A DNA stretch of 64,000 nt. Source: Plotosus lineatus. Its lineage: Eukaryota > Chordata > Actinopteri > Siluriformes > Plotosidae. This document shows positions 1 through 11,551 of this stretch, in pieces. Location: the NCBI GenBank assembly GCA_024760905.1, contig CM045745.1, forward strand, positions 1,032,501 to 1,096,500, written 5' to 3'. Under the pieces are notes generated by a model that did no database searches, had not been told where the DNA came from, and saw nothing but the letters and a program-made list of their open reading frames with translations. Each line of letters opens with the position of its first letter. The stretch's first letter is position 1. The position numbers and the translations under genes were made by a program.

Positions 1-718
1 TGAAGGCATGCAGATAAGGAACTTAATTTCACTGACATGTCAACAATATCAGCACCAGCTTAGTGACAGTTTGTTCACAATTTATCCTGTGTTCCTTTTT
101 TTTTTTCAGTATAACAGTAGTACAGACAAAGGAAGTGCAGTAGAGCATTGCTTATGGCCATAGAGTGCAGTGCAAAATGCTGAATGATGTCATGTGCAAC
201 AGGCAGTGTCCTATCAAACCAGCTTTTTAATGCCAGCAGAGCCTGGTCTTACCCACCGAGAGTCAAAAGCCGTAACCGTACTTCAGCTAAAGATCGATGC
301 TCACACTCTGTGCACCGGATGCACAAAAAAACCCATTCACTCAGTGACCTTGAGTAGAAGATGAGAAGATGAAAAGAATGGATTTAGGCCCCAGTCCCCA
401 GCCGCCTGAAGCTATTCTAACTTCAACACAACATCTGAGGGGTGCTGCTGAAATAAAGGTTGTGTTGTTGAAACAGACTGCAACATAAATGCTAAATAAA
501 TAACAGCTGGTATACAGCCAGTGATTTCTGTTATGTCGTTGTAATAAACTGGATTCTACAGCCAAGTTTAGATTTATGTTGCAATTACTGAGTAACTAGA
601 AAACATAAAGCTATCAGATATTTGGGTTGCAATATTTTGTGCCCTGTTATTAAAATGACATCTGTGTGTTCATGTTAAAATGCTGTCCTGTGATTTAAAG
701 TACATACAGTATAGATAG
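1..718. other. no gene recognised
   Basis: This AT-rich stretch has no exon-like reading frame that I can identify. The open frames present are short and have no recognisable domain. It runs up to a hAT-like element at 727. Confidence 0.5.
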
Positions 719-1060
719 ATACATACTAGAGCAGGGTGGGTTTCAGCCCGCAGCCCGGGGGTCCCCACAGCCCACGGGCCCCCACAGGCACAAATTTAAA
801 GTCAGACATTTTAGTTTGCAGGGTGGGGCGGGTCAATTTGAAACTTTTGTGGGGCGGGGCGGCTTGAGAATGATCCAAGTTCAAAATGAGTTCTACAACG
901 CCCTCACTCACTTGAAAGACCGAAAGTCCGTATAACCCAGGGCAAGTACACTACTTCCGGTTTTGAGCACCTCACATATTGTAAGCATTGATTGGCTGTT
1001 TTAAGCTTCATGTAAAGTGAGTCGGCTCAGTTTCATGTTATGTGACTCGGGTAAAAACAC

Positions 1061-4000
1061 TTCTTCTTCTTTTCCTTTTGGCTTTTCCCTTCAGGGGTCG
1101 CCACAGCAAACCATCCGCCTCCATCTCACCCTATCCTCTGCATCTTCTACTCTTACTCCAACTACCTTCATGCCCTCCATCACCACATCCATAAATCTTC
1201 TCTTTGGTCTTCCTCTAGGCCTTCTGCCTGGTAGTTCCAACCTCAGCATCCTACTACCAATATACTCACAATCCCTGCTCTGTACATGTCCAAACCATCT
1301 CAATCTAGCCTCTCTGACTTTGTCTCCGAAACCTCCAACATGTGCTGTCCCTCTGATGGACTCATTCCTGATCCTATCAATCCTCGTTATTCCCAAAGAG
1401 AACCTCAACATTTTCATCTCTGCTGCCTCCAGCTCTGCCTCCTGTCTTGTCCCTAGGGCCACTGTTTCTAAACCATACAACATCGCTGGCCTCATCACCG
1501 TCTTGTACACTTTTCCTTTCATTCTCGACGATACCGTCCTATTACACATCACACTAGACACTTTTGTCCAACCATTCCAACCTGCCTGCACACGCTTCTT
1601 CACCTCTTTTCCAAACTCTCCATTGCCCTGGTCTGTTGATCCTAAGTACTTAAAATCCTCCACCTTCTTTATCTCTGCTCCCTGTAACCTCACCGTTCCT
1701 CTTGGGTCCTTCTCGTTCACACACATGTATTCTGTCTTACTGAGGCTAACCGTCATTCCTCTCCTTTCCAGGGCATACCTTCACCTCTCTAGATTTTCCT
1801 GCACTTGTTCTCTGCTTTTACTACAGATCACAATGTCAACTGCAAACATCATAGTCCATGGAGATTCTTGTCTAACCTTGTCTGTCAGCCTGTCCATCAC
1901 CATAGCAAACAAGAAGGGGTTCAGAGCTGACCCTTGATGCAGTCCCACCTCCACCTTGAACTCTTCAGTCACACCGACAGCACACCTCACCACTGTCTTA
2001 CATCTCTCATACATGTCCTGCACCACTCTAACATACTTCTCTGCCAGTCCAGACTTCCTCATGCAATACCACAGTTCTTCTCTCGGCACCCTGTCATATG
2101 CTTTCTCCAGAGCCACAAAGGCACAATTGCAGCTCCTTCTGACCTTCTCTATTAACATCCTCAAAGTAAACACAGCATCTGTGGTGATCTTTCTTGGCAT
2201 GAAAGCAAACTGTTGTTCACAAATGCTGACCTCTGCCCTTCATCAAGCTTCCACTATTCTTTCCCATAACTTCGTGGTATGGCTCATCAACTTTATCCCT
2301 CTGTAGTTGCTTCAACACAGCCCTTATTCTTAAAAATGGGCACAAGCACACTTCTCCTCCATTCCTCCGACATCCTCTCACTCTCTAAGACCTTGTTCAA
2401 TGTTCTTGTCAGGAAATCTACTGCTACCTCTCCTAGACACCTCCATACGTCCACCGATATGTCATCAGGACCAACTGCCTTTCCACTCTTCATCCTCTTC
2501 AATGCCCTCCTCATGTCGCCCTTACTACTCTTTGCTACTTCCTGGTCCTCAACAGTCACCTCTTCTACTCTTTTTTCTCTCTCATTTTCCTCATTCATCA
2601 GCTCTTTAAAGTACTCTTTGCATCTTACCAGCACACTTCTGTTATCAGTCAATACATTTCCCACCCTGTCCTTAATCAGTCAAACTTGCTGCTCGTCCTT
2701 CCCATCTCTATTTCTCTGCTGTGCCAACCTGTATAAATAATTTTCTCCCTGCTTACTGTCCAACCTAGCATACAAGTCATCATACGCTCTCTGTTTGGCC
2801 TTTGACACCACTACCTTCGCCTTACGCTGTGTCTCCCTGTACTCCTGTTTACTCTCTTTGGTCCTCTCTATGTCCCGTTTCTTCTTAGCTGACCTCTTCT
2901 TTTGTACACAATCCTGCACTTCCTCATTCCACCACCAAGTTTCCTTATCTACTTTCCTTCGAGAGGACACACCAAGTACTCTCCTACCTGTCTCCCTGAT
3001 CACATTAGCTGTAGTTGTCCAGTCATCTGGAAGCACTTCCTGACCACCCAAAGCCTGTTTCAACTCCTCCTTGAAGACAACACGACAGACTTCCTTTTTC
3101 AGCTTCCACCACTTTGTCTTCAGCTCTGCCTTTGCCTTCTTCACCTTTCTTACCATCAGCATCATCCTGCACATCACCATCCAATGCTGTTTGGCAACAC
3201 TCGCACCCACTACTACTTTGCAGTCACCGACTTCCTTCAAATTACATCTCCTACACAAGATGTAGTCTACCTGTGTGCTCCTAGCTCCGCTTTTAGAAGT
3301 CACCTTATGCTCCTGTCTCTTCTGGAAGAAAGTATTCACCACAGCCATTTTCATCCTTTTTGCAAAATATATCAACATCTGTCCTTCTGTGTTCCTGTCC
3401 TAGATACCAAACCCGCCCATCACTTCCTCGTCCCCTCCGTTTCCTGCACCGACATGTCCATTGAAGTCTGCCCCAATGACCACTCTTTCACCTCTGGGGG
3501 TATTCTGCATCACTTCATTTAACTCACTCCAGAATCTCTCCTTCTCTTCTAGCTCACATTCTGCCTGTGGGGCATAAGCACTAACAACATTGAACATCAA
3601 GCCTTCAATTTCTAACTTGAGACTCATCACTCTGTCTGACACTCTTTTCACTTCTAGAACATTCCTGACAAACCCCTCCTTCAAACTGACTCCTACTCCA
3701 TTTCTCTTCCCATCCACACCATGAGAAAACAGCTTAAACCCTGCTTCTAGCTTCAAGCCTTGCTACTTGTCCACCTGGTCTCCTGAACACACAGTATGTC
3801 CACCTTCCTCCTCTTCATCATGTCAGGCAGCTCTCTACCTTTTTCTGTCATAGTTCCAATATTCAAAGTACCTACTTTCAGTCCTAGACTCATGCTTTTC
3901 ATCTTCTCTCTTTGCCTACAGATACGCCTCCCGCCTCTCCTTCTTCGACCTCTACTTCTTCGATCAACAGTAGTCCAATTTCCACCAGCACCCTGTTGGT

Positions 4001-4201
4001 TAACAGCACTGATGGCGGTCGTTGTTAACCCTGGCCTCGACCGATCCGGTATGAAATCTGTCTTTATGGTCTGCATTTTGTAGTCTAGCAAAAGTTTTAT
4101 GCTGGATGCCCTTCCTGTAGCGACCCTCTGCATTTATCCAGGCTTGGGACCGGCGTGAGGGCAGACACTTGTTTGTGCCCCACTCACGGCTGCATTACTC
4201 T
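1061..4201 (-). mobile_element. RTE-clade LINE copy 1, full length
   Basis: The element reads on the minus strand and ends in a (GAA)n-type 3' tail at 1061. It is flanked by an exact 11-bp duplication, ggtaaaaacac (1050-1060 and 4202-4212). The N-terminal half (about 3400-4130) shows APE-type endonuclease motifs: LNIGT, QETRW and GADFNGHVG. The reverse transcriptase half (about 1780-2700) has the GLHQGSAL block. The usual FADD catalytic box reads FAVD here, so an essential Asp is lost. A C-terminal GRRPRGRPKRRF region follows at about 1100-1200. Several frameshifts and stops break the ORF, so it is probably inactive. RTE-clade LINEs copy by target-primed reverse transcription. Confidence 0.9.
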
Positions 4202-4212
4202 GGTAAAAACAC

Positions 4213-4305
4213 ATATGTGGCCAAAATGTCCTATTGTGGAAAATTTGCTGGCCAAAATATCCATGGCCAAAACGTCCAGGCCAAAATATCTGTTGGCCAA
4301 AACGT
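4213..4305. repeat. short imperfect tandem repeat, GGCCAAAA core
   Basis: Five near-repeats of 16-20 bp share a TGGCCAAAA core followed by TGTCC, TATCC or CGTCC variants. They lie just outside the 5' end of RTE copy 1, inside the interrupted hAT-like element. TGGCCA is itself palindromic. The function is unknown; subterminal repeats that bind transposase are one possibility. Confidence 0.6.
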
Positions 4306-5237
4306 CTGTTCACTGTGCCTCTATAGGCAAGTACATATTGTTGCTTAACTTAGGCATAATTTGTTGTCCTGGTGAAAGGCTAATCAACGGAACAACCCAA
4401 GACTGTCACAGCTGGCTCGAAGCACACTGTGTCATGCCCACAAACGTCCCCCTCAGAACGAAACCAGTGCAGCTGGACTAGTTGTGTCTCAACGTCATTC
4501 AGCTCTTTCTACTTGCAGTATGAATGACATCCTCCTTGTGAACAGCAGCCTCAAGTCTTCAGAATGAAATTTTGAATATGAATACTTCATTACTGGGATA
4601 ATCGCCATATTGCTTTTATGCATGTAATCTAAAGTCCAAACACACTGGGTATCAATCATATAACTTACTGCATTGATAACTGCATTATCATTGTAATTAT
4701 GCAATGTTAGTTGTTGATTTTAATGTAACTTTTTATGGTTTGAGTGAATTAAAGGATGAATATTAATATGTAGTTGTGTTGAGCGGGCTGCGGGGCAGGT
4801 GTGGGCTCAGAATCAGAAACTCACTGCGGGACGGGGCGGGCTCTGGGCGGAAATATTTTGTGTTGGGCGGGCTGTGGTCCAGGACAGAATTTCACTTGCG
4901 GGGCGGGGCGGGCTGACATACAAGGGTAAATGTGTGGGGCTGGCTGCGGGCCACAATTCAAATTTGTGGGGCTTGTGATCTTGGCCCGCACAGGGCTCTA
5001 ATGTATACATACACACATACATCCTGTATGGGATCCCTCACTACTCCACGCTTCAATTCATGTGGCTTCAGTGCATCTCGTTTCCCCCCCCCAAAATATT
5101 AATTGAATTAAAAAATAAGGAAATTAATTAAGAATAGGGGGGAGTTAAGGAAAATGCTACAAAACAAAGCCAATTATGCGAAAAAACACTAACAGACAAA
5201 AACAAAAAACAACCCAAAACCTCCCATCAAAGCTACT

Positions 5238-5323
5238 TACATTTTTATATGAGGTGCGCATCTGAGTGTGTACACACACAGATACGCGTGCACACGCAGA
5301 TGCGCACCTCATATAAAAATGTA
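5238..5323. repeat. 27-bp perfect inverted repeat (hairpin)
   Basis: The left arm at 5238-5264 and the right arm at 5297-5323 are exact reverse complements over 27 bp, separated by a 32-nt GT/CA-rich loop. There are no mismatches. The transcript would fold into a stable hairpin of small-RNA-precursor size, although a perfect stem is more typical of a young foldback or a transposon end than of a conserved microRNA. Confidence 0.85.
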
Positions 5324-5427
5324 TGTGTATGTGTGTGTATTTATATGTAATTTACATCTTATGCATTATTTTTGAAAGTTTAATTCTTATTATAAGCATT
5401 TATAACGTTGAATATGTACATTTATTT

Positions 5428-6074
5428 CAGTGCTTCTCAAATAGTGGGGCGCGCCCCCCTTGGGAGGTACATTATAATACCAGGGGAGGGGGGCTGTGGT
5501 GTGATGCAAGGGAAAAGCATATGACCCTGGGGAACATGCTTTTCTGAAATTGTGCACGAGAATTAAGTGTAATTGCACCTCCGCATCACTAGTTGGCAGT
5601 GGCGCTCTCATTGTCGCACTATGGTGTAGTGGTTTTTCGCACAAGCAAACAATGTGAAGTGTAGTAAACAACCCCTCAAGAAACAACACGGAAAAATTTC
5701 TGACAGAAACGAAGAGAAAGGTGGAGAGAGAGAGAGACAGAGATATTAAGATATAAATAAGATGAATGAGTTTAAATAAGGATGTATTTTTTTTTATTTC
5801 AGGCACATTATTGCACTTGAAATCTTTTCAATTACAGATTAATAAACAATATGAATGAAGTTTTTCTTTATTGTAAGTTGAATTATATTTCTTTCTTTTC
5901 TTGTTTTTAATGTTAATAAAGGTACATTGTGATGCAGTGGTGTACTAATAACAATCTTATAGACAAATAATACTTTTATAGTTGCTCACAGGGTGGGGGT
6001 GGTGTTGGGGGGGGGGGGGTGAAATGTTTTTTTTCTTCCTGAGGCGTGCCACAGAAAATAATTGAGAAGCACTG
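5428..6074. mobile_element. hAT-type MITE
   Basis: The 647-bp element starts CAGTGCTTCTCAA and ends in the inverted form TTGAGAAGCACTG. It is flanked by an 8-bp duplication, atttattt (5420-5427) and atttattg (6075-6082). No transposase is encoded. It is related to the shorter element at 14094-14396 through its termini and an internal segment. The inside carries C-rich and G-rich runs near both ends. Confidence 0.8.
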
Positions 6075-6206
6075 ATTTATTGATATTATATACAGTATAC
6101 ATATATATGTACGTATACGTCAGTCAGGGGTGTCGATCCTACTTTGCAGAATTAGATGGCCAGGGGGGATTTCGGGCCCAACTAACCACTGACAGTGAGG
6201 GATCCC

Positions 6207-6208
<2 letters not shown>

Positions 6209-6290
<82 letters not shown>
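6209..6290. repeat. (TG)n(TA)n microsatellite
   Basis: A compound dinucleotide repeat: a short TG run passing into about 66 bp of pure TA. Confidence 0.95.
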
Positions 6291-6292
<2 letters not shown>

Positions 6293-6544
6293 TACATACA
6301 TTTGCTGAACCTCTTCCTCCTGTCACTCCTGTCAGACCGACTCTGGGTGAAGATGGAACTTCCTGCCAGTCCATTGCAGTAGCAAAACAGACACAGCCAA
6401 TCAAAATCACATTTTTAGGGTAGACATTTGATCTAACGTGCATGCCTTTGTCCTGACCAGCTAGCTATATATCCTTCACAACAAAGCAAAACAAGAAATG
6501 GAATTGATATGAAATGTACAGTAGTTCTTTGTAAGAATTTTTTT

Positions 6545-6955
6545 AAGCATTAGACAGTTTGATGCCACGAAGCACAGCTTTAGATGTGCACTCAGACTGT
6601 GAACATGACTTTTCACTGCTGGTGATATGGACTCTTTTCGCACAATTCTTTAGAACTTACATCTGTATAACTGAGCGGACTGCATTTTGGACTGTAATGA
6701 ATTCCTGGAATGTGGTTTGTGTCTCTGTGGTTTCAACCAACTGAGGATGGGTTGCCCTTTTGGACCTGGTTCCTCTCAAGGTTTCTTCCTTGGGTCATCT
6801 GAGGGAGTTTTTCCTCGCCACCATCGCCGTGCATGACACTCATTAGGGACGGGGAGGGGTTAATCCTTTATACTTTGTCATCCCTTACTTTCAGTGATGA
6901 TGTCAACAGTAAAAAGCGCAGAACAAATAAAACTGAACTGAATTCAACTGAATTA
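6545..6955 (+). repeat. teleost interspersed repeat ending AATAAAACTGAATTG
   Basis: It carries the block CTCAAGGTTTCTTCC, then GAGTTTTTCCTCGCC, and a tail of GAATT-type repeats after AAATAAAACTGAA. This combination recurs in teleost genomes as the 3' part of an interspersed element. I know it as a common fish repeat but cannot assign a family without a library search. Confidence 0.6.
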
Positions 6956-7207
6956 TTAGACTGCTAAAGAAACAGGCCTTCTGCCTCCCGGCGATCTCAA
7001 AGCTGACAGGCTCTCCTGTAAAGTATTCTGAAGGAAGAACATGTATTTTTAAACCTTCGAGAATTTGAATAAAGTACAAAAATGTATCACTTCTAATCCA
7101 GCGTTTGGAATGGAAATCTTTTCCATTCCTGTCGTTCTGCATGAATATTCACTTGTTTACAGAAAACCTTTAAAGCTATCAGCTCATATACAGAGGTCTA
7201 TACCGAT

Positions 7208-7425
7208 CTTTCTCTCTCTCTCTCTCTCTCTCGCTCTCTTCTTTCTTTTCTCTCTCTTTCTCTCTCTCACTGTCTCTCTCTCCCTCACCTCTTTCTCTTC
7301 TCTCTCCCTCCCTCCCCTCCCCTCTCTCACTCTCTCTCTCTCTCTCTCTCACTCTCTCTCTCTTCTTTCTCTTCTCTCCATCTCCCTCTATCTCTCTTCT
7401 TTCATTCTGTCTCTCTTCTTTCATT

Positions 7426-7457
<32 letters not shown>

Positions 7458-7828
7458 GCCCCCTCTCTCCCTCACTCTCTCTCTGTCTCTTGCACTTCTT
7501 TTTCTCTTCTCTCTTTCTCTCTCTCTCACTTCTTTCTCTTCTCTCTCTTCTCTTGCTCTCTCTCACTCTCTCTCTCTTGCCTCCTTCTCTCTCTCTTCTC
7601 TCGCTCCTTTATCTTCTGTCTCTCTCTGTCTCTCTCTCTCTCTCTCTCTCGCTCTCTCTCTCTCTTGCTTCTTTCTCCTCTCTCTCTTTTCTCTCTCTCA
7701 TTTCTTTCTCTCTTCTCTCTCTCCCTCTCTCTATCTCCCTCTCTTTCTTGCTTCTTTCTCTCTTCTCTCTCTTTTTTCTCTCTTTCTCTCTCCCTCTCTC
7801 TGTCTTGCTCCTTCTCTCCCCAGCTCTT

Positions 7829-7871
<43 letters not shown>

Positions 7872-7885
7872 CTCACTCTCTCCAT
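7208..7885 (+). repeat. 680-bp polypyrimidine (CT)n tract
   Basis: It is almost pure C/T on the plus strand, mainly TCTCTC broken by TTTCTT, CCC and single G, A or T interruptions. Serine/leucine-rich and arginine/glutamate-rich frames on the two strands are by-products of the repeat, not genes. Long polypurine-polypyrimidine tracts can form triplex (H-) DNA. Confidence 0.95.
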
Positions 7886-7892
7886 TCATTTG

Positions 7893-8187
7893 TGAAACCA
7901 CTTAATCCTGCAGGGCTGGTGCCAATCTCAGCCAACTCTAGGTAAAGGCAGGGTACACCCCAGACAGTTGGCCAGGCCATTGCAGGGCTAACACATGCAC
8001 AACCATTCACACTCACACCCACACCTCTGAAACAGCCAATTAACTTTCTTTACATGTTATTTGACTGCAGGAAGAAACCGAAGTACCCAGGGAAGTACAT
8101 GTACACTTCACACAGACACGCCTGAGACAGGGGAATTGAACCCAGGACCTTCTTGTTGTGAGGTAGATGTGCTAACCCCTGCGTCAC
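7893..8187 (-). mobile_element. tRNA-derived SINE (SINE-E) with L2-type tail
   Basis: Read on the minus strand it begins with a tRNA-like head: an A-box-like segment near the 8187 end and a B box of the GGGTTCAATTCCC form. It ends in an L2-LINE-like tail with the GGGTGTACCCTGCC and GAGATTGGCACCAGC blocks. No flanking duplication is seen, because microsatellites adjoin it on both sides. Confidence 0.7.
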
Positions 8188-8201
8188 CTCCCTTCTCTCT
8201 A

Positions 8202-8392
<191 letters not shown>

Positions 8393-8399
8393 CATGTGT

Positions 8400-9400
8400 A
8401 GGGTAGTGCCCCAGGAACAGGTCATGCACCCACAAGATGACAGTGATGTGCTTCGTATTGTGAGGCGCCTTCATCCAGCCCTGAGTTTCTAATGAAGAAA
8501 TGTAGACTGTAGTCGTGCTTTTTCTTTCTTAACAAACACAAAGACACAAATGTCAAAGATAAACCTTTATAATGAATAACACTACTGTGGGCAGCATTAA
8601 CTAATGTAATATGAGACAGCCTTCATCAGTCGCCTTTGTTATCCACAGTGGCCCAAATGCAATAATGATCAGATGAGTCTCAGAGGACAAGTGCTGTCTG
8701 TACATTCAGTGTGCAGCCAAGACAGGAACGTCCAGAGATAAAGCCGACGGTTATGTGCCATGCTCAGTTCTTTCTCCTTCCACTAATGTTCCTTACTTTG
8801 GTGCAGTTAGAATGCACTATATATGTTGTCCTGTGTATGATGTCATATCTTCTGGACTCGGCTCACCATACAGCGGATTAGCAGTTTATCGCCTGTGTCG
8901 ACTCTGATGGAAAATGTCGGATGAAGATCATGACACCTGAATTTCTGCAAGGTTCAAATTTCTACTGACTGTACATGCTCTACGAATGATGATGATGCTT
9001 AGGGATGCAAGCTATATCTGATTGCTGCTCATATTCATTATATAAAGAATAGATTTAATCCCCAGCAGACCCTCAGTGCGCACTGTATAGTGTATTATTA
9101 AGCAATCCTGATCAAGTGGCATCAGGCAGGTTTGGAGGTGAAAGGAAATCATGCTGATTACATCCGTATCAATGCTATTTCCAGTTCCTCTCATCACTTA
9201 AATTCACTCTTGTTTAGGTGATTACTTGGAAAGTGAAGCTACATATTATTCTAATATTGGCAAAACAGGAAATGTGTGTTCAAATAAACCAACACAGTGA
9301 ACAAAGTGAGACAATCCAGATTATCAACCATTCATGGACTAGGAAATTAGTTTTATAAACACACAATATTAACCTACATAAGTTATATAATATTAATTTC
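8400..9400. other. no gene recognised
   Basis: Unique-looking intergenic DNA. I find no exon-like reading frame, RNA gene or repeat family that I recognise. Confidence 0.45.
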
Positions 9401-9401
9401 A

Positions 9402-9712
9402 TTCATCCCTAGAACCTGGGTCATGGGGAGGCTGGTGCTCATCTTAGTTGACTCTTGACGAGGGCAGAGTACACCCTGGACAGCTTGCAAGGCCAATGCA
9501 GGGCAGAAACACAGTGACGGCAACCCAGTGGCCTACGCCTTATGATTGACTGGTTCTTTTACATGGCTTTCATCACAGACAGTGAGAGACATGGCTGACC
9601 TTTCATACTCTGCTCGGGGGGCACCAGTGATAACACTTTGATAGTGGGGCTTGAACCCCCGACCTTCGGATCAGTGAGCCAGTACCATACCACCGGGCCA
9701 CTGCCGCCCCGT
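9402..9712 (-). mobile_element. SINE-A, L2-tail form
   Basis: On the minus strand the order is tRNA-like head (B box in GGGGGTTCAAGCCCC context), the conserved SINE-A centre (traces of TGTCTCTCACTGTC and TAAAAGAACCA), then the L2-type tail at the 9402 end. It is diverged compared with the copies at 11147 and 40866. Confidence 0.7.
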
Positions 9713-10104
9713 AATATTAATTTATACCTGCCAATTTATTTCTCATTGCCAAACCCTCTGACCCTTTCATTTTGACTTGATTGCTCTCCCATAAAGAAAA
9801 TGTTTAGAGGACCGAGCATCCATCTGCTATGTTGGATCATTTATTTCAAAACATTAGCAATTTAACAACTTCATCATAATGTTTGTGCTCGTTAGTTTGA
9901 ACAAAAAACAAGTAGGTGCAACAATACTGTGCATACATTTACACATTACAGGGTGAAAGCTTAGGACACTGTCACAGTTCTGCATAAATTAGACCTGTCT
10001 CTAGTTTGGTTTACTTCCTCTCATGTGCATCACCTATGCAAACAGCTCTGTCATCTGTTGTAAGGTCTGTTGCATAATTAGTTAGCTGCTTAGTTAAGTT
10101 TACC

Positions 10105-10372
10105 GGGGATTTAGCTCAGTTGGTAGAGCGTCCGCTTTATCCCCCGGAAGCCTGGAGTTCGAATCCGGCCACGTTACATAACGTACACATAACAAACACA
10201 TAACATAAGATGTTAAAATTTGGGAGTTGTTGCTTCCTGCTTGACGCTCAGCATCAAAAGGATAGAACAACGCAATAACTGGCGCTGCACGGTGGCGACG
10301 AGCGCATTGAGCATACGTGTGTATGGGGTATGTGCTATACAAGCATCCATCATAATAATAAGTTATTCTCAC
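10105..10372 (+). mobile_element. tRNA-derived SINE (SINE-B)
   Basis: The first 72 bases look like a tRNA: GGGGATTTAGCTCAGTTGG (A box) and GGAGTTCGAATCC (B box near 10154-10166). The 3' acceptor half does not pair with the 5' half and there is no clean anticodon arm, so it is not a working tRNA gene. The body ends in TGTGCTATACAAGCATCC and an AATAATAA tail, as in fish SINEs. Confidence 0.65.
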
Positions 10373-11146
10373 TCACTCATCACTCATTTGATGAGCTGCT
10401 TAATTTTACTAGGGTTACCGGGAGGCCAGACCATCACAGGGCAAAAGACCCACAAACATTCAAACTCACATTTAGGGTCAGTGGGAGGAACACTTTGCAC
10501 TGAAGGAAAAAGCAGTTAAACTCACACAAGCACGAGGCAAAAGATGTTTAATAATAATGAATAATGATAGTGATATGACAAACAAACATTAGTTTAAAAG
10601 CAAATGACATAATAACTGGAGACCCAACACTAATAGATAGTTCATTATGAAGCCAAACACAAGATAATCATTGGCTCCTAAAAGGATGATTTCCTTAAAT
10701 AACCATAATGGATGATTTAACATTCAGCACTCAACATTAAAAATCTGACCTAAAATAGTTCCTTACGTATTGTACAACATTTATGGACCCGTAAACATTA
10801 CATCTTACTCGCCTTTCCTACAGAGCCCTCCCATATGACAACTCGCTGTGCGCAAAAACGACATCCATGTAGCCACGATTTTTTCAAGGGGAGTTATTCA
10901 GTTAACAGCACATGGGACTAAACGTCGAATGGAATGTTCAAGGGTAGTACAGCTGACTGTCATGATCAGGTCTTCACAAACATTTGGCCGGATATTGTAT
11001 ACAGTTGCAAAACATTTGATGTGATTGGTCAGTAGAACTTTAGAATGTTAGCACACCCGTGAAAATCGAGAATCTGTTTTCTTACATGTGTAAGCGTTGT
11101 TTCACCCATAAGGAAAATTGCTGAAATGCGTTGAACAGTAGGGCAG
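10373..11146. other. no gene recognised; flank of the GPR141 gene
   Basis: AT-rich sequence 3' of the GPR141 exon. It may include its 3' UTR, but I could not fix a poly(A) site. Confidence 0.35.
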
Positions 11147-11487
11147 TGGTGACCTGGTGGTAAAGATACTGGATCACTGATCCAAAGGTTGGGGGTTCAA
11201 GCTCCACTCTCAGGGTTGTCACTGTCCCCCCAGTGCACTAACTGAGTTATCGAAGGCCAGTAGTGTCTCTCACTGTCTACGGTGTGAGGTTCATGTAAAA
11301 GAACCATTGCTGACTTTCAACAAGAGTAGCTGCATAGCCATCAGCGTATTTATTACCTGCGATGGCCTGGCGAGCTGTCCAGGGTGTACGCTTCCCTTGC
11401 CCAGAGACGGCTGAGATGGGGACCAGCCTCCCCGCAACTCTAATTAGGATTAAGCAGTTACAGAAAATGAATGAATGAATGTGTTGA
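11147..11487 (+). mobile_element. SINE-A, L2-tail form
   Basis: The tRNA-like head has GACCTGGTGG (A box) and GGGTTCAAGCTCC (B box). The SINE-A centre follows (CAGTGCACTAACTGAGTTA, then CTCACTGTCT, then GTAAAAGAACCATTGCTGA). The tail is L2-like (TGTCCAGGGTGTACGC, then TCTAATTAGGATTAAGC) and ends (GAAT)n. It lies just downstream of the GPR141 stop. Confidence 0.85.
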
Positions 11488-11551
11488 ACAGTGTACTTGT
11501 GCAACTAATGCAAAAACTGATAATGTACAGTTAACCTATGGGTTAAGCGCA

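Larger units (their letters stand above)
727..5000. mobile_element. hAT-like nonautonomous element, split by an RTE
   Basis: Both ends are G+C-rich, with repeated GGGGCGGGGCGG-type blocks (about 727-960 and 4775-5000) in an AT-rich setting. The ends are imperfect inverted repeats starting TAGAGC. They are flanked by similar 8-bp sequences, atacatac at 719-726 and atgtatac at 5001-5008, as expected for hAT target duplications, with 6 of 8 matching. Without the RTE at 1061-4201 the element is about 1.1 kb. No transposase frame is visible. Assignment to hAT is an inference from the 8-bp duplication and the end form. Confidence 0.45.

Noticed and set aside
1017..3522. plus-strand proteins antisense to RTE copies
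   Set aside because: The same antisense frames recur over every RTE copy and have no domain. They mirror the coding strand.
7065..7945. Ser/Leu-rich and Arg/Glu-rich proteins
   Set aside because: They are translations of the two strands of the polypyrimidine tract.
10105..10176. tRNA gene
   Set aside because: The A and B boxes are good, but the acceptor ends do not pair and the anticodon arm is poor. The sequence continues into a SINE body.
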